Translations under genes and position numbers: made by a program | NCBI GenBank assembly: GCA_050117315.1 | Contig: JASFMY010000012.1 | Span: 1-64,000, forward strand | From: JANQIV01 sp050117315 | Lineage (GTDB): Bacteria; Bacteroidota; Ignavibacteria; Ignavibacteriales; Melioribacteraceae | Reading direction: 5' to 3' | Length of the DNA: 64,000 bases | Shown here: piece after piece, positions 53,385-62,334 of the stretch | Position numbering within the stretch: the stretch's first letter is position 1 | Layout of the letters: each line of letters begins with the position of its first letter | Notes under the pieces: model-generated | What the model saw: only the letters and a program-made list of their open reading frames with translations | Told to the model about the DNA's origin: nothing | Database searches by the model: none

Positions 53385-53516
53385 AGAGTTTCTGCAAAAT
53401 AAAAAAATTGACATTTCGAACCCGTTAGAAATCTTTCAATTAGAGTGTGATTTCAAAGATTTCTCCCTCCAGTCGAAATGACAAAACGTTTAGATATCTA
53501 ATTTCGTAGAAACTCT
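53385..53516. mobile_element. MITE-like element, family A, copy 2
   Basis: The left terminal repeat agagtttctgcaaaat (53385-53400) faces atttcgtagaaactct (53501-53516), 14 of 16 pairing. The interior, agaaatctttcaattaga to tcgaaatgacaaaacgttta, matches copy 1 at 1312-1453 closely, but the CCCCGGC hairpin of copy 1 is absent. 132 bases, no ORF. Confidence 0.75.
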
Positions 53517-53529
53517 ACTAATAATAATT

Positions 53530-53573
53530 AAACGAAGTGAGGCCGTTAGTTTTTACAATATCTCACTTCGTTT
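53530..53573. terminator. Terminator hairpin behind the chemoreceptor gene
   Basis: AAACGAAGTGAG (53530-53541) and CTCACTTCGTTT (53562-53573) pair perfectly over 12 bases. It lies 60 bases past the stop of the chemoreceptor gene and could also stop transcription in the other direction. Confidence 0.6.
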
Positions 53574-53632
53574 TAGTTGATCGCAGGTTATATTACACAT
53601 ATAATCCGGAAAAGGAAATTAATCATCGTAAT

Positions 53633-55501
53633 CTAACCACTTAACAACATATTATCATTATTTACAGAATGACCATTACTGCGATCGTTTAATCTATGCA
53701 ATCCGTAAGCACTCTCTTCGGACGCAACGCTTTCAATTTTGAATTTAGCAATTAATTCCTGGAGGTCTACCGTAAGTTTATTCAAGTCCTCCGAAGCTCT
53801 TGCTATCTCCTGAATTCCTGCTGCACTTTCATTTGTTACATTACTTATTGCTTCAATGTTTTTGCTTACCTCTTCTGATGTTGCAGATTGTTCCTCACTT
53901 GAGGCTGCTACCTGCGCAATTACGTCAACTACCTTTTCTGCGCCGCCAATTATTTCTTTTAGCGACTTGCCTGCTTTATCAGTTAGTTGTTTTCCGTTTT
54001 CTACTTCTTCTTTGCCTTCTACCATTGACTTAACTGCTGTAGCTGTATCTTTTTGTATCTGTTTTATCATAGCGGCTATTTCTTTTGTAGCTTTGGTTGT
54101 TCTCTCGGCAAGTTTTCTAACTTCGTCGGCTACTACGGCAAATCCTCTTCCCTGTTCGCCAGCCCGTGCTGCTTCTATTGCTGCATTTAATGCAAGAAGA
54201 TTTGTCTGGTCTGCTATATCATCAATTACCTGAACTATTTCACCTATCTGGTCACTGCTCTTTCCAAGTTCCTGTACCGTACTGGCGGATTTTGAAACAA
54301 CATCTGCAATCCTATTCATACCTTCAATAGTTTCTAGGACTACATTACCGCCTTCTTGAGCAATTGTACCGGCATTCTTTGCTGTATCCGAAGCTAAGGA
54401 TGCGTTTCTTGTAGTTTCCATTATGGTCTTGGTCATCTCTTCAATTGCCGTAGCAACTTCATTGGTTTGTGCACTTTGTTCCTGGGCCCCGGCCGCCATT
54501 TCTTCACTGCTTGAGGATATTTCATTACTTGCATTGGCTGTTGCCGTAACTGCGCCTGCAACCTGTATAATCATCTCATTGATATTTTGTACTGCTTTAT
54601 TGAAACCGGAATATAGTTTTCCAATCTCGTCATCTTTACCCGAATCAATTTTTACTGTTAGATCTCCGTCGGCAAACTTGTTCATCTCAGCCAATATTCT
54701 GTCGATACTATTTGACAAATATTCTTTCTGCTGCTCGCTTTCTCTTACGGCTTCTTCAACCTTTCCGGCAATACTATCTTTTTCTTCCTTAAGTTGATCG
54801 TTTGCATTTTTGATACTCTGAGTCATTGTCTTAAATGAAGAAGCGAGTACACCGACTTCATTTTCACTGTCTATGTTCAAATCAACGTTTAAATTCCCTG
54901 CTGCTACTTCTCTAGCTGCGTTATTTAATTTATTGATCTGCCCGATTATAACTTTTGTAAGCATAAAGATGAAAATTACTCCAACTACAAATATTACAAG
55001 GCTTATTAGCACGGAAAAAAATGTATTGTCGGCAATTGTTTTATTGACTTCATCCAATGAATAAACTAATACTATTTTTCCCAGTTTATTGTTTTTATAG
55101 TCTATGGTTGTGCTAACAAGAACATCATCATTTGTTCTCTTAATTTCATCTTCATCTTTTATACTTACAGATTTTACAGATAAATCCGAAGGATTGTATG
55201 TAACAATCTCATCATCGTTTTCATCTTGAATTAATATATAAACAACATGCTTATCTTTTTGAGCCCATGAAAAAGCTGTCTGAACTATTTCAAAATTCCC
55301 TTCACTTAACCCGATTCCAACAGAGAAAGAGAGCATCTCACTTAATGTTACTACTTGTGCCTCTACTGTTTCCATACTTATTGATTTCTGCTTTGCGGGA
55401 TAATAGATTGAGCTGAAAGCTACAATCAGGGCTAATGTAGCAACTACACCACTTACAATTTGAGCACGAATAGATTTTTTGAAAAAATTCATTAATTTCA
55501 T
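53633..55501 (-). CDS. Methyl-accepting chemotaxis protein
   Basis: The 622-residue receptor has a first membrane segment (IVSGVVATLALIVAFSSIYY), a periplasmic sensor of about 120 residues, a second segment (FFSVLISLVIFVVGVIFIFM), HAMP, and a long cytoplasmic signalling domain. The hairpin tip reads IADQTNLLALNAAIEAARAG, then EQGRGFAVVADEVRKLAERT, as in class-typical receptors. No CheW-binding or methylation genes lie nearby. It precedes no obvious operon partner but adjoins two PstS-like genes, so the ligand may be a bound anion; that is inference. Confidence 0.95.
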   Translation of the reverse strand: MKLMNFFKKSIRAQIVSGVVATLALIVAFSSIYYPAKQKSISMETVEAQVVTLSEMLSFSVGIGLSEGNFEIVQTAFSWAQKDKHVVYILIQDENDDEIVTYNPSDLSVKSVSIKDEDEIKRTNDDVLVSTTIDYKNNKLGKIVLVYSLDEVNKTIADNTFFSVLISLVIFVVGVIFIFMLTKVIIGQINKLNNAAREVAAGNLNVDLNIDSENEVGVLASSFKTMTQSIKNANDQLKEEKDSIAGKVEEAVRESEQQKEYLSNSIDRILAEMNKFADGDLTVKIDSGKDDEIGKLYSGFNKAVQNINEMIIQVAGAVTATANASNEISSSSEEMAAGAQEQSAQTNEVATAIEEMTKTIMETTRNASLASDTAKNAGTIAQEGGNVVLETIEGMNRIADVVSKSASTVQELGKSSDQIGEIVQVIDDIADQTNLLALNAAIEAARAGEQGRGFAVVADEVRKLAERTTKATKEIAAMIKQIQKDTATAVKSMVEGKEEVENGKQLTDKAGKSLKEIIGGAEKVVDVIAQVAASSEEQSATSEEVSKNIEAISNVTNESAAGIQEIARASEDLNKLTVDLQELIAKFKIESVASEESAYGLHRLNDRSNGHSVNNDNMLLSG

Positions 55502-55577
55502 TTTAAATTCCTCTTAATTTGAAATCTTCGCAGATGAAGCTGGTTGAAATGAAACCTGTTTCATCGTTACAAATCAT

Positions 55578-55997
55578 CTACTTTATTTCCAGCAGAACTT
55601 TTACGTTATCATTAACTTTCGTTGCATCTACAAATCCAATTGCACCGGGGGTGGAAGCTACTTTATTTAGCATTTCATCTTCAGAACCAAATCCCTCGGG
55701 AGCTTGTCCTTCACCTGTTAGCTGTTTCTTCATCCATATTTTTTTCATCTTCATTGAAGATTTTCCTATTTTATCAAAAAATTTATCGCTTGTATTATTA
55801 TCGCCCTTCAGTGTTAAAAGAATAACGGCACTTCCGTTGTCCCATGTTTTTGTTTTTAACGTATATAATTCCGTAAGCTTTGATTCGTCAATAGAATTTT
55901 CCGAAACGGATTTATTAGCAATAACAGCTACCTGTGCATATGCGCCTATTGATGTTATAAAGAGAAGTATAGTTAAAAAATATTTGTAAATTCTCAT
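55578..55997 (-). CDS. Small PstS-like periplasmic substrate-binding protein 1
   Basis: From ATG 55997 (GGAG upstream) the protein has 139 residues, with signal peptide MRIYKYFLTILLFITSIGAY ending at AQ. VAVIANKSVSENSIDESKLT, ELYTLKTKTWDNGSAVIL and TPGAIGFVDATKVNDNVKVL match one lobe of the phosphate-binding PstS fold (the PBP-like domain of short proteins). It has no ABC permease partner. It is paired with the barrel gene upstream; a similar pair follows at 57618-59318. Confidence 0.82.
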   Translation of the reverse strand: MRIYKYFLTILLFITSIGAYAQVAVIANKSVSENSIDESKLTELYTLKTKTWDNGSAVILLTLKGDNNTSDKFFDKIGKSSMKMKKIWMKKQLTGEGQAPEGFGSEDEMLNKVASTPGAIGFVDATKVNDNVKVLLEIK

Positions 55998-56041
55998 TTT
56001 AAATTCTCCATCTTTCATTTTTTTTGAGTTAGTAATTCATT

Positions 56042-57157
56042 TTAGAAACTTATACTTGCTCCAAGTAAATAATCGTTTCTTATTGCTTCAGTGCCGCTAA
56101 ATTTCGGATAGACTTGGTGTTCATATTGTGCTTTCAATATTATTGAATCTGTCACAAGGTAAGAAACCCCTACATTGTAAAAATTTAGTCCTTCTGCAAT
56201 AAATATATTTTCCCCGCCTTTTAAAAGATCATAACCAACATAAGCTGACAGTTCATCAGTTACATAATACAAAAGATTAACGTGGTAAAATTCTTTATCA
56301 AATTCTTGCGGGTTGAAAGGGTTCAACGCAAGAGTATTTTTATCAGCCTGAGAAAGGTCATAATATACTTTTATTAATTCAGCTTCAAGTTCAAACCTTG
56401 CAAGCGAGTAATTAAGATATGCACCGAATCTTGTGCGAGGGATATAACCAATATCGTAATCCCTTAAATCCGACCTATCATAAGTGGCAGAAACTCCAAA
56501 CTGCAAATTATCATACTCTACCCCTACTCTTCCACCAACCATTTTATACGGTGTTGCGTCCTGACCTGATCCCCATCTATCATTATTGTCATTAAGTAAA
56601 GCAGGTTGAGAATTACCGTAAAATACTGCATAATTCAATCTGAATTTGCCTGCCGGAACATCACCGTAAATTTGTAAATTAGCTGATGTCGGAACAAACT
56701 CGCCTGTTCCAAATTGAGTAAAAAAGTAAGTTTCATAAGCTATTGGCCGGTAGATATAAGGTAGTAAAACAGTTCGATTCTTTATCTCGTTAAAATTATT
56801 GAACCTGGGAACCAATACACCGCCTTTTACATTAAAGTATGATGATGGGGAGTATTTTAGCCAAGCTTCTTCAATTTTAAAGCCTCCAATAGTATCCTGA
56901 AAAGAAAAGGAATTTGTGAATTCAAGGTTTATGAATGAACTAAATTCCGTATTGTGATTCTTTTGCAAAAACACATTCATTTGCTGCATAAGAAATGAAT
57001 TTACTTCCAATCCTTTTTGACCATTAACACTTACATCAAAATTCGTATAGTTAATCTGATAATACCCGAAGATATTCAGGTCTCTGGATTGCCCGAACAT
57101 CGTGGTTGTAACAGATAATAACAGGAACAGTGAAAATATGAGTCTTTTGATAATCAT
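56042..57157 (-). CDS. Outer-membrane porin-like beta-barrel 1
   Basis: From ATG 57157 (AAGGAG upstream) the protein has 371 residues: signal peptide MIIKRLIFSLFLLLSVTTTM to FGQ, then about sixteen alternating strands rich in Tyr/Phe, ending DYLLGASISF with a terminal Phe. The layout fits porins of the phosphate-selective OprP or carbohydrate type; a channel or pore role is likely. It is 44 bases upstream of the PstS-like gene. Confidence 0.8.
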   Translation of the reverse strand: MIIKRLIFSLFLLLSVTTTMFGQSRDLNIFGYYQINYTNFDVSVNGQKGLEVNSFLMQQMNVFLQKNHNTEFSSFINLEFTNSFSFQDTIGGFKIEEAWLKYSPSSYFNVKGGVLVPRFNNFNEIKNRTVLLPYIYRPIAYETYFFTQFGTGEFVPTSANLQIYGDVPAGKFRLNYAVFYGNSQPALLNDNNDRWGSGQDATPYKMVGGRVGVEYDNLQFGVSATYDRSDLRDYDIGYIPRTRFGAYLNYSLARFELEAELIKVYYDLSQADKNTLALNPFNPQEFDKEFYHVNLLYYVTDELSAYVGYDLLKGGENIFIAEGLNFYNVGVSYLVTDSIILKAQYEHQVYPKFSGTEAIRNDYLLGASISF

Positions 57158-57190
57158 TTTGTTTCTCCTTAAATAATGATTTTTTATCAC

Positions 57191-57617
57191 GTAACTGATT
57201 ATGAGTTATTATTAAAACTAGCGCACTATAATGATTTTGTTGGTTTATTGTATTTAAATAAATTTCACATCGAATTATCGGTAAGTTAAACTTTGACTTG
57301 ATGAATTTGAGATAGGTTATACTAGAAATGCGATAGAGCTTACAAATTGCTCGACAAATAGATTATAATTTCAAAATTTAAATCATTTGCTTTTGGCAAG
57401 GTTTAATTAAACCACATAAAAGTTGCAGATTGTTTTAACTTAACCCACGCTGATAGACAAAGTCCTCTGTTGCTTTTAAATAATAAGTTATAGTTTCTTC
57501 GCGGTCAACAAGAACAAATACTTTATAAAAACCTTGAACATCAGCCAAAGTCAAATAAAACTTAGAAAAAACTCGTATTATTTTCGGGGAATTTTATCAA
57601 CATGGGTTAACTCTTAT
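57191..57617. other. Intergenic gap between the two barrel modules
   Basis: This stretch of 427 bases holds no gene. It should contain the promoter of the first barrel operon near its left end and any terminator of the second near its right end; no strong hairpin or repeat was found. Confidence 0.35.
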
Positions 57618-58055
57618 TCATTCAATTCTTAATATCTCTTTGACAGTATCATCCACTTCACTTGAAGAAATATACCCGATTGCATTTTGGTTGGATGCTA
57701 CATTTTTTTTAACTTCGTCATCGTTATCTACTTTCAAAGGTGCCGAAGCTTGTCCAGAAAGAACCAACTTGGTCCATTTCACTCTTATTTTGTTAATTGA
57801 TTGTTCTATAAATTTTGAATAAAAATCCTTGCCAGATGCTGATTCCGGTTGGTCAACTATAACCACTTTAGATCCATCCGGCCAGCTCAGCATATTTCCC
57901 ATAAATATATTTTTGACTTGAGAATCTGTTAATTCATACTGAGATTCTTTTGAAACTATAACACTTACCTGGGCGTACGATTTGAAGCTAAAAACTGCCA
58001 GCATTAGAAAAAATATAATTATATAATTGCACTCAATAAGTTTATTAATTTTCAT
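57618..58055 (-). CDS. Small PstS-like periplasmic substrate-binding protein 2
   Basis: The 145-residue paralogue has a signal peptide (YNIIIFFLMLAVFSFKSYAQ region). VSVIVSKESQYELTDSQVKN, IFMGNMLSWPDGSKVVIVDQ and SNQNAIGYISSSEVDD follow. IFMGNMLSWPDG is the phosphate-binding-loop-like motif of short PstS proteins. A strong AAAGGAG site precedes ATG 58055. Pairing with a barrel gene repeats the organisation at 55578-57157. Confidence 0.85.
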   Translation of the reverse strand: MKINKLIECNYIIIFFLMLAVFSFKSYAQVSVIVSKESQYELTDSQVKNIFMGNMLSWPDGSKVVIVDQPESASGKDFYSKFIEQSINKIRVKWTKLVLSGQASAPLKVDNDDEVKKNVASNQNAIGYISSSEVDDTVKEILRIE

Positions 58056-58088
58056 TTTTTCTCCTTTGATATTCTATTTCTTGTTTAG

Positions 58089-59318
58089 TTATAACCCAAA
58101 AGTATAAGAGACATCAAAACGTATTTCGGGATAATTTACATCTTCACCGTTCAGTTTATAAAAGTGAAAGCTCTGGTCAAGTTTAACCGCAACATTTGGT
58201 ACTGGTCTGTATAATATTCCCAAAGTTGTCTTTGTAAATTTGCCGTCGTCCGAAGCACCGGCCTCGTTATCACCGCCATAACTTTTCTCCTTTATAGTTT
58301 CGGGATTGCTATACCAATCCCACTGTATATAGGGCCCAATTTCTCCAATATTTGCATCAAAAGAGTAACCCGCTCTTAGGTACCAGGTTTGAACATCATA
58401 ATCAATATTTGTGATAATATTAGATTCATTAATATTATCCGGGTCAGTTGTATACTTAGATATTTGTGCCGGCAGAACATTTGCGTTGTTCAACATTTCC
58501 ACTACTTTACCGGGATCTCTTACAGCTTCATGAGCTGCTGTGTAATATTCGGTTTGAATTAGTAAATTACCCAAATAGCCTTCAAAGTATCCTCCTATAA
58601 CACTAAAATTATCCTTCTCCATCCAGGGGATAACACCGCTTTTAGGCGAACCTTCTCCCAAATCAATATCCGGCACTGCGTCACCGCCGGATAAATAACC
58701 GGAAACACCTATTTTATAATTACCATAATCAAAACTATAATTTAAATCAAATCCTATAGGAAAATTCTCCTTTGAAGGTCCCCCTTCACCATTATCCGTT
58801 GAGAGACTATAATTAATTACTCCGCTTTCCGTATTAAAACTTCCCAAAACCATTAACATTGTTGTACGCGAAATCATCAGATGATCACCGTCAAATAGTT
58901 CCGGTGGTTCTATTCCATAATAGGTTGGTACTGCATCAAGAATTTCATTATATAAACCGAATTTCCTATAAATTTTGCCCAGCCTAATTTTAAAGCTTTG
59001 CGAAGCGGAAAACTCTCCCCAAAAGTTTTTTACACTAATATTTTCAGCATCTGATCCGTTTAGATTTATGAACATCCTAAATTGGTCATCCTGCTTGCTT
59101 TGCATCATTATATTTAAGAACGGATATGACCATTCATAAGGTGAATCTTCTTCTACAATATTTGATCCGCTTAATGAAGGCTCTGACCATACTTTTTCTA
59201 ACCTTGTTGAAAAGTAACCGTAAACATCAATATTTTGTGCCGGTGTGTTTATTGATATACAAATAAGCAAAAATAAAACCGTAAAAAATTTTACATAACC
59301 GGTAGCATTAAGATTCAT
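58089..59318 (-). CDS. Outer-membrane beta-barrel 2
   Basis: The 409-residue protein has a signal peptide (FTVLFLLICISINTPAQ) and porin-like strands such as IDVYGYFSTRLEKVW, FKIRLGKIYRKFGLYNE and a C-terminal IRFDVSYTFGL. LGKIYRKFG and YSLSTDNGEGG suggest a substrate-selective porin. It sits 33 bases upstream of the second PstS-like gene, with AGGAGGAG before its start. Confidence 0.8.
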   Translation of the reverse strand: MNLNATGYVKFFTVLFLLICISINTPAQNIDVYGYFSTRLEKVWSEPSLSGSNIVEEDSPYEWSYPFLNIMMQSKQDDQFRMFINLNGSDAENISVKNFWGEFSASQSFKIRLGKIYRKFGLYNEILDAVPTYYGIEPPELFDGDHLMISRTTMLMVLGSFNTESGVINYSLSTDNGEGGPSKENFPIGFDLNYSFDYGNYKIGVSGYLSGGDAVPDIDLGEGSPKSGVIPWMEKDNFSVIGGYFEGYLGNLLIQTEYYTAAHEAVRDPGKVVEMLNNANVLPAQISKYTTDPDNINESNIITNIDYDVQTWYLRAGYSFDANIGEIGPYIQWDWYSNPETIKEKSYGGDNEAGASDDGKFTKTTLGILYRPVPNVAVKLDQSFHFYKLNGEDVNYPEIRFDVSYTFGL

Positions 59319-59507
59319 ATCTACTCCTCCTATAAATTTGTTTTAACATATTAATTTAAATAAATTAATCAATAAAGCATTATAAGAATAGTGAATTTTA
59401 AATTAACCAATTTGGGGTACAACATCCTCTTTTTGAGATAAATTCTAAAGAAGAAACAATGGATACGTCACAACATAAAAACTCTAACTATCAATCATTA
59501 ACCGTCT

Positions 59508-60557
59508 TTATTTATTACGATAACTTTCCGACCTTTCTAAAAATTTTTCGGTCTTTTCTTTCACCAGCTTTTGATGCGGTTCCAAAACCGTGTTACGGTA
59601 ATAATGTCTGCCGTAACCCATAAATGCAACTGTTATTGTCAACAGCAAAACAACTGTGGCAAAACTTTTACCAAGTTTTTCTTCGGGACCCTTTATATCC
59701 CGCCAAATTAAAAACACTGCAATTGCTGCAGCCACTATTCCCCCTAGGAAAATATAAAACAAGTTCCATGTAACACCATGCCACGGCAAGGTAAAAAATA
59801 CAAACGGGCCGAAAACAACCTGTGAGAGTGTCACATATAAAGCAATCTTATAGTAATTTTTTCTTAAATGATTTTTGGGAATTGAAATTTTTTCTTCGTC
59901 ATAATTGAATGACTTTCTGCCGAAATACCAGAATAAAAACAAACCTGTCACTGCAAGTGAACCGGCAACAAAATGAAAGTACCTCGGTATTACGTTCCAT
60001 AGAATCATTGAAGAGAAGAAACCTGTTACCTCTCCCCACTTTTCAGGGAAGAGCATCAAATTAATATTTGTTAAAAATATTAACGGCACAAATAAAAATA
60101 TCGTAGTAATCAACGCCATTAAACCGATATGCACTTTCTTGTTTGATTCAAATTTTTCCCAGTTGTATTTATGGTAATAAGCTAATAAAAAGGCTATGAA
60201 CAACAACGGCACTATTGATATCCACAACGAACCCGTTAATGAATTTGCAGAATAAAAATAAATAGTATATAGTGCGTTTATACACAACAGCGGGGCAACG
60301 CCCAATACAACTGCAAGACTTTTATTAACTGTTATTGTAGATACAATTTCTTTAGCAAGGAAATCATATTTTTTTTCTTTTAAGCCAAGTATTTGATAAT
60401 AAAGTGTTAAAAGCGATCCACCTACAATTAAATTCACAAATAAAATGTGAAGCAGGAATGAAAATATTAAAAGCCCTATTAATAAAGGTTCGGGGATAGG
60501 TAACGGCAAAGGAATATCCTTTGGAACGGGCTGTAGCTGAGCAATTATATTAAACAT
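59508..60557 (-). CDS. Membrane subunit of a bd-like oxidase
   Basis: The 349-residue protein has about nine membrane segments beginning IPEPLLIGLLIFSFLLHILF, with histidines placed inside or next to segments (SFLLHILF, IPRYFHFVAG). It starts 4 bases after the CydA-like gene and has no CydB signature I can name. It is best read as the second subunit of the oxidase encoded just upstream. The C-terminal 40 residues are soluble and charged. Confidence 0.7.
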   Translation of the reverse strand: MFNIIAQLQPVPKDIPLPLPIPEPLLIGLLIFSFLLHILFVNLIVGGSLLTLYYQILGLKEKKYDFLAKEIVSTITVNKSLAVVLGVAPLLCINALYTIYFYSANSLTGSLWISIVPLLFIAFLLAYYHKYNWEKFESNKKVHIGLMALITTIFLFVPLIFLTNINLMLFPEKWGEVTGFFSSMILWNVIPRYFHFVAGSLAVTGLFLFWYFGRKSFNYDEEKISIPKNHLRKNYYKIALYVTLSQVVFGPFVFFTLPWHGVTWNLFYIFLGGIVAAAIAVFLIWRDIKGPEEKLGKSFATVVLLLTITVAFMGYGRHYYRNTVLEPHQKLVKEKTEKFLERSESYRNK

Positions 60558-60560
60558 TTT

Positions 60561-62024
60561 TTACTCACTCGTTGTTTTTAAATGTGTTGAAACCGGCGAT
60601 ATAGATACCCCGGCCGACTGTGCACCTTCAAGTCTTTGGGGATTGTTTTGCAAATCAATTATGTAATCTGCAAGCGCATCAAGTTCCTTTTCGTTACCGG
60701 GGAAAGGTGGCATGTAGTATCTCCCCTTATGCATAACCGGCACGTAGTTTAATATTTCCTGCTTATCTAATTTTTGTTCTTCTTTCATAAAAAGTTTTTC
60801 AAATTTATAAACAATTGAATTGGCATTGTTAGTTGTATGGCAGCGGCTGCATGTAATTAGAAAAGCATTTTTTCCCGCTTCCAGCTTATTTTCTTCGGTT
60901 ATTTCATTCGTCGATACATAAGTTGAATGCTTTAAGACGCCTTCCTCTTTGAATAAAGGGTAATCTTCAACTCTAATCAAGTTTGAATACATGTATTCTT
61001 CAATAACATAAGGCTTACGGATAAATTCTCTTATCCTTTCAAACCATCCGATTGTCAGCAGTGTAGCCGCAATAGGAATAATCAAAAGAGTTTTCGAAGT
61101 TCTCTTAGGAGCTAAGCCTGCCCAAATTGCGGCCAGCATTGAAACAATTATTGTAGCAATAAGAAAATAGACCAAGTAATCATACCAGTTTTGAAACCGC
61201 TGAGTAGCCACTGCAACCGGAATGTTTCCAACCATTAGATCGGGAATTTTATAGTAATAGAAAACCCCGGCGGATAAAACATGCGGAGTCCATAAAAACA
61301 TCCAGATGGAAATATTCTTAAAAACTTTTGAACGGAACTCCGTCTTTTCTTTTAAATAAAGGACTGTTAAAAGGAGAGCTACGGAACCGGCCATCACAAA
61401 TGCCAACGGGGTTCTGAATAAAAGCTGGGGCAAATAAATCGGGTTGAAGAATCCGTCTATCAAGGTTTTATTTCCTACCCAGCTCCCGGTATCCATCATA
61501 TAACCGAGTATACCGACAATTATTGCCATAGTTAACCATGAAAAGACACTCAAAGCCGCACCGGCAACAATATGTTTGAATTTGGCTTTTTCGGATTTGC
61601 GTGAACTCTTCCATGTAAGAAAATAGATCATCACAAAAATTACTTCGAGAACAAATACTATCCATTCGGTGAACCAGGCTCCAAAGAAAACACGAATCAG
61701 ACTACCGATCCCGTTCGGGCTTATCAATGCCACCGAAAACCAAATACCAACTCCTGTTAAGGCTCCTATTGACGTAGTAATTACAAACGATACAAACATA
61801 AATTTGCGAGCAAGTTCATCCCATTTTTTACCCTCCTCAGGGTTTGTTTTGCTTTCGTTGTAACCCCTGAACTCGAACCAGGTAACAATAGGGATAAAAC
61901 CCACGGCCAATGCATGGTTGATCATTACATGAACAACGGCAATAATCGCAATAAGAAGTCTGTCTCCCATAAAATCGAGATGAAATAAAGGAAAATCCAA
62001 AATCACCCTCCAAGCTTTACTCAA
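60561..62024 (-). CDS. CydA-like oxidase subunit with fused cytochrome c
   Basis: The 487-residue protein has about nine membrane segments in the CydA layout, with candidate haem ligands H15 and H32/H37. The segment equal to the CydA GRQPW quinol-site motif reads EFIRKPYVI, so the motif is altered. A C-terminal soluble domain holds CSRCH (392-396, haem c) and MPPF near 438 as axial Met. This is the plan of the bd-like oxygen reductases with a haem c tail (OR-C-like families), which may take electrons from cytochrome c rather than quinol. Electron donor and reaction are inferred. Confidence 0.8.
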   Translation of the reverse strand: MSKAWRVILDFPLFHLDFMGDRLLIAIIAVVHVMINHALAVGFIPIVTWFEFRGYNESKTNPEEGKKWDELARKFMFVSFVITTSIGALTGVGIWFSVALISPNGIGSLIRVFFGAWFTEWIVFVLEVIFVMIYFLTWKSSRKSEKAKFKHIVAGAALSVFSWLTMAIIVGILGYMMDTGSWVGNKTLIDGFFNPIYLPQLLFRTPLAFVMAGSVALLLTVLYLKEKTEFRSKVFKNISIWMFLWTPHVLSAGVFYYYKIPDLMVGNIPVAVATQRFQNWYDYLVYFLIATIIVSMLAAIWAGLAPKRTSKTLLIIPIAATLLTIGWFERIREFIRKPYVIEEYMYSNLIRVEDYPLFKEEGVLKHSTYVSTNEITEENKLEAGKNAFLITCSRCHTTNNANSIVYKFEKLFMKEEQKLDKQEILNYVPVMHKGRYYMPPFPGNEKELDALADYIIDLQNNPQRLEGAQSAGVSISPVSTHLKTTSE

Positions 62025-62146
62025 AAGATATACATGCCATCTATCAATATAAATAAGATTTATATTTTAATAAAATCATAAAATCAATAATGAAACACCT
62101 ACGGTGTTTTTCCTTTTTGGGAAATATCTTTTTCTAATATAGAATA

Positions 62147-62174
62147 AACCAACTTCCTCCAAGGAAGTTGGTTT
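62147..62174. terminator. Strong hairpin upstream of MITE copy
   Basis: AAACCAACTTCCT and AGGAAGTTGGTTT form a 13-base stem with a 2-base loop (CCA-type). It lies between the oxidase promoter side and the MITE. With no clear T run it may be a terminator for the incoming S37 gene or part of a repeat. Confidence 0.45.
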
Positions 62175-62185
62175 ATATACCTGTT

Positions 62186-62314
62186 GCAAATTGGTTTTGG
62201 GATTTTGCTATAAAGTCCTCTCTTTTTAAGACCTGCCCGCCGTACGAGACTTTGGAAGGCGGGGAGGATTTAGGTGAGTTCTAAATAAAAACTAAATCCC
62301 AAAACCAATTTGGC
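62186..62314. mobile_element. MITE-like element, family B, copy 2 (inverted)
   Basis: Left end gcaaattggttttgggattt and right end aaatcccaaaaccaatttgg are inverted repeats. Read on the minus strand it matches copy 1 (38951-39048) except for about 30 extra bases in the middle containing CCCGCC/GGCGGG arms around tacgagactttgg. The two copies are thus in opposite orientations 23 kb apart. Confidence 0.75.
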
Positions 62315-62334
62315 TTGTGTTTATAATAGAATTT

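Noticed and set aside
53800..54797. Long Leu/Ser-rich plus-strand frames opposite the chemoreceptor
   Set aside because: They are antisense shadows of the heptad-rich signalling domain; no start sites or motifs.
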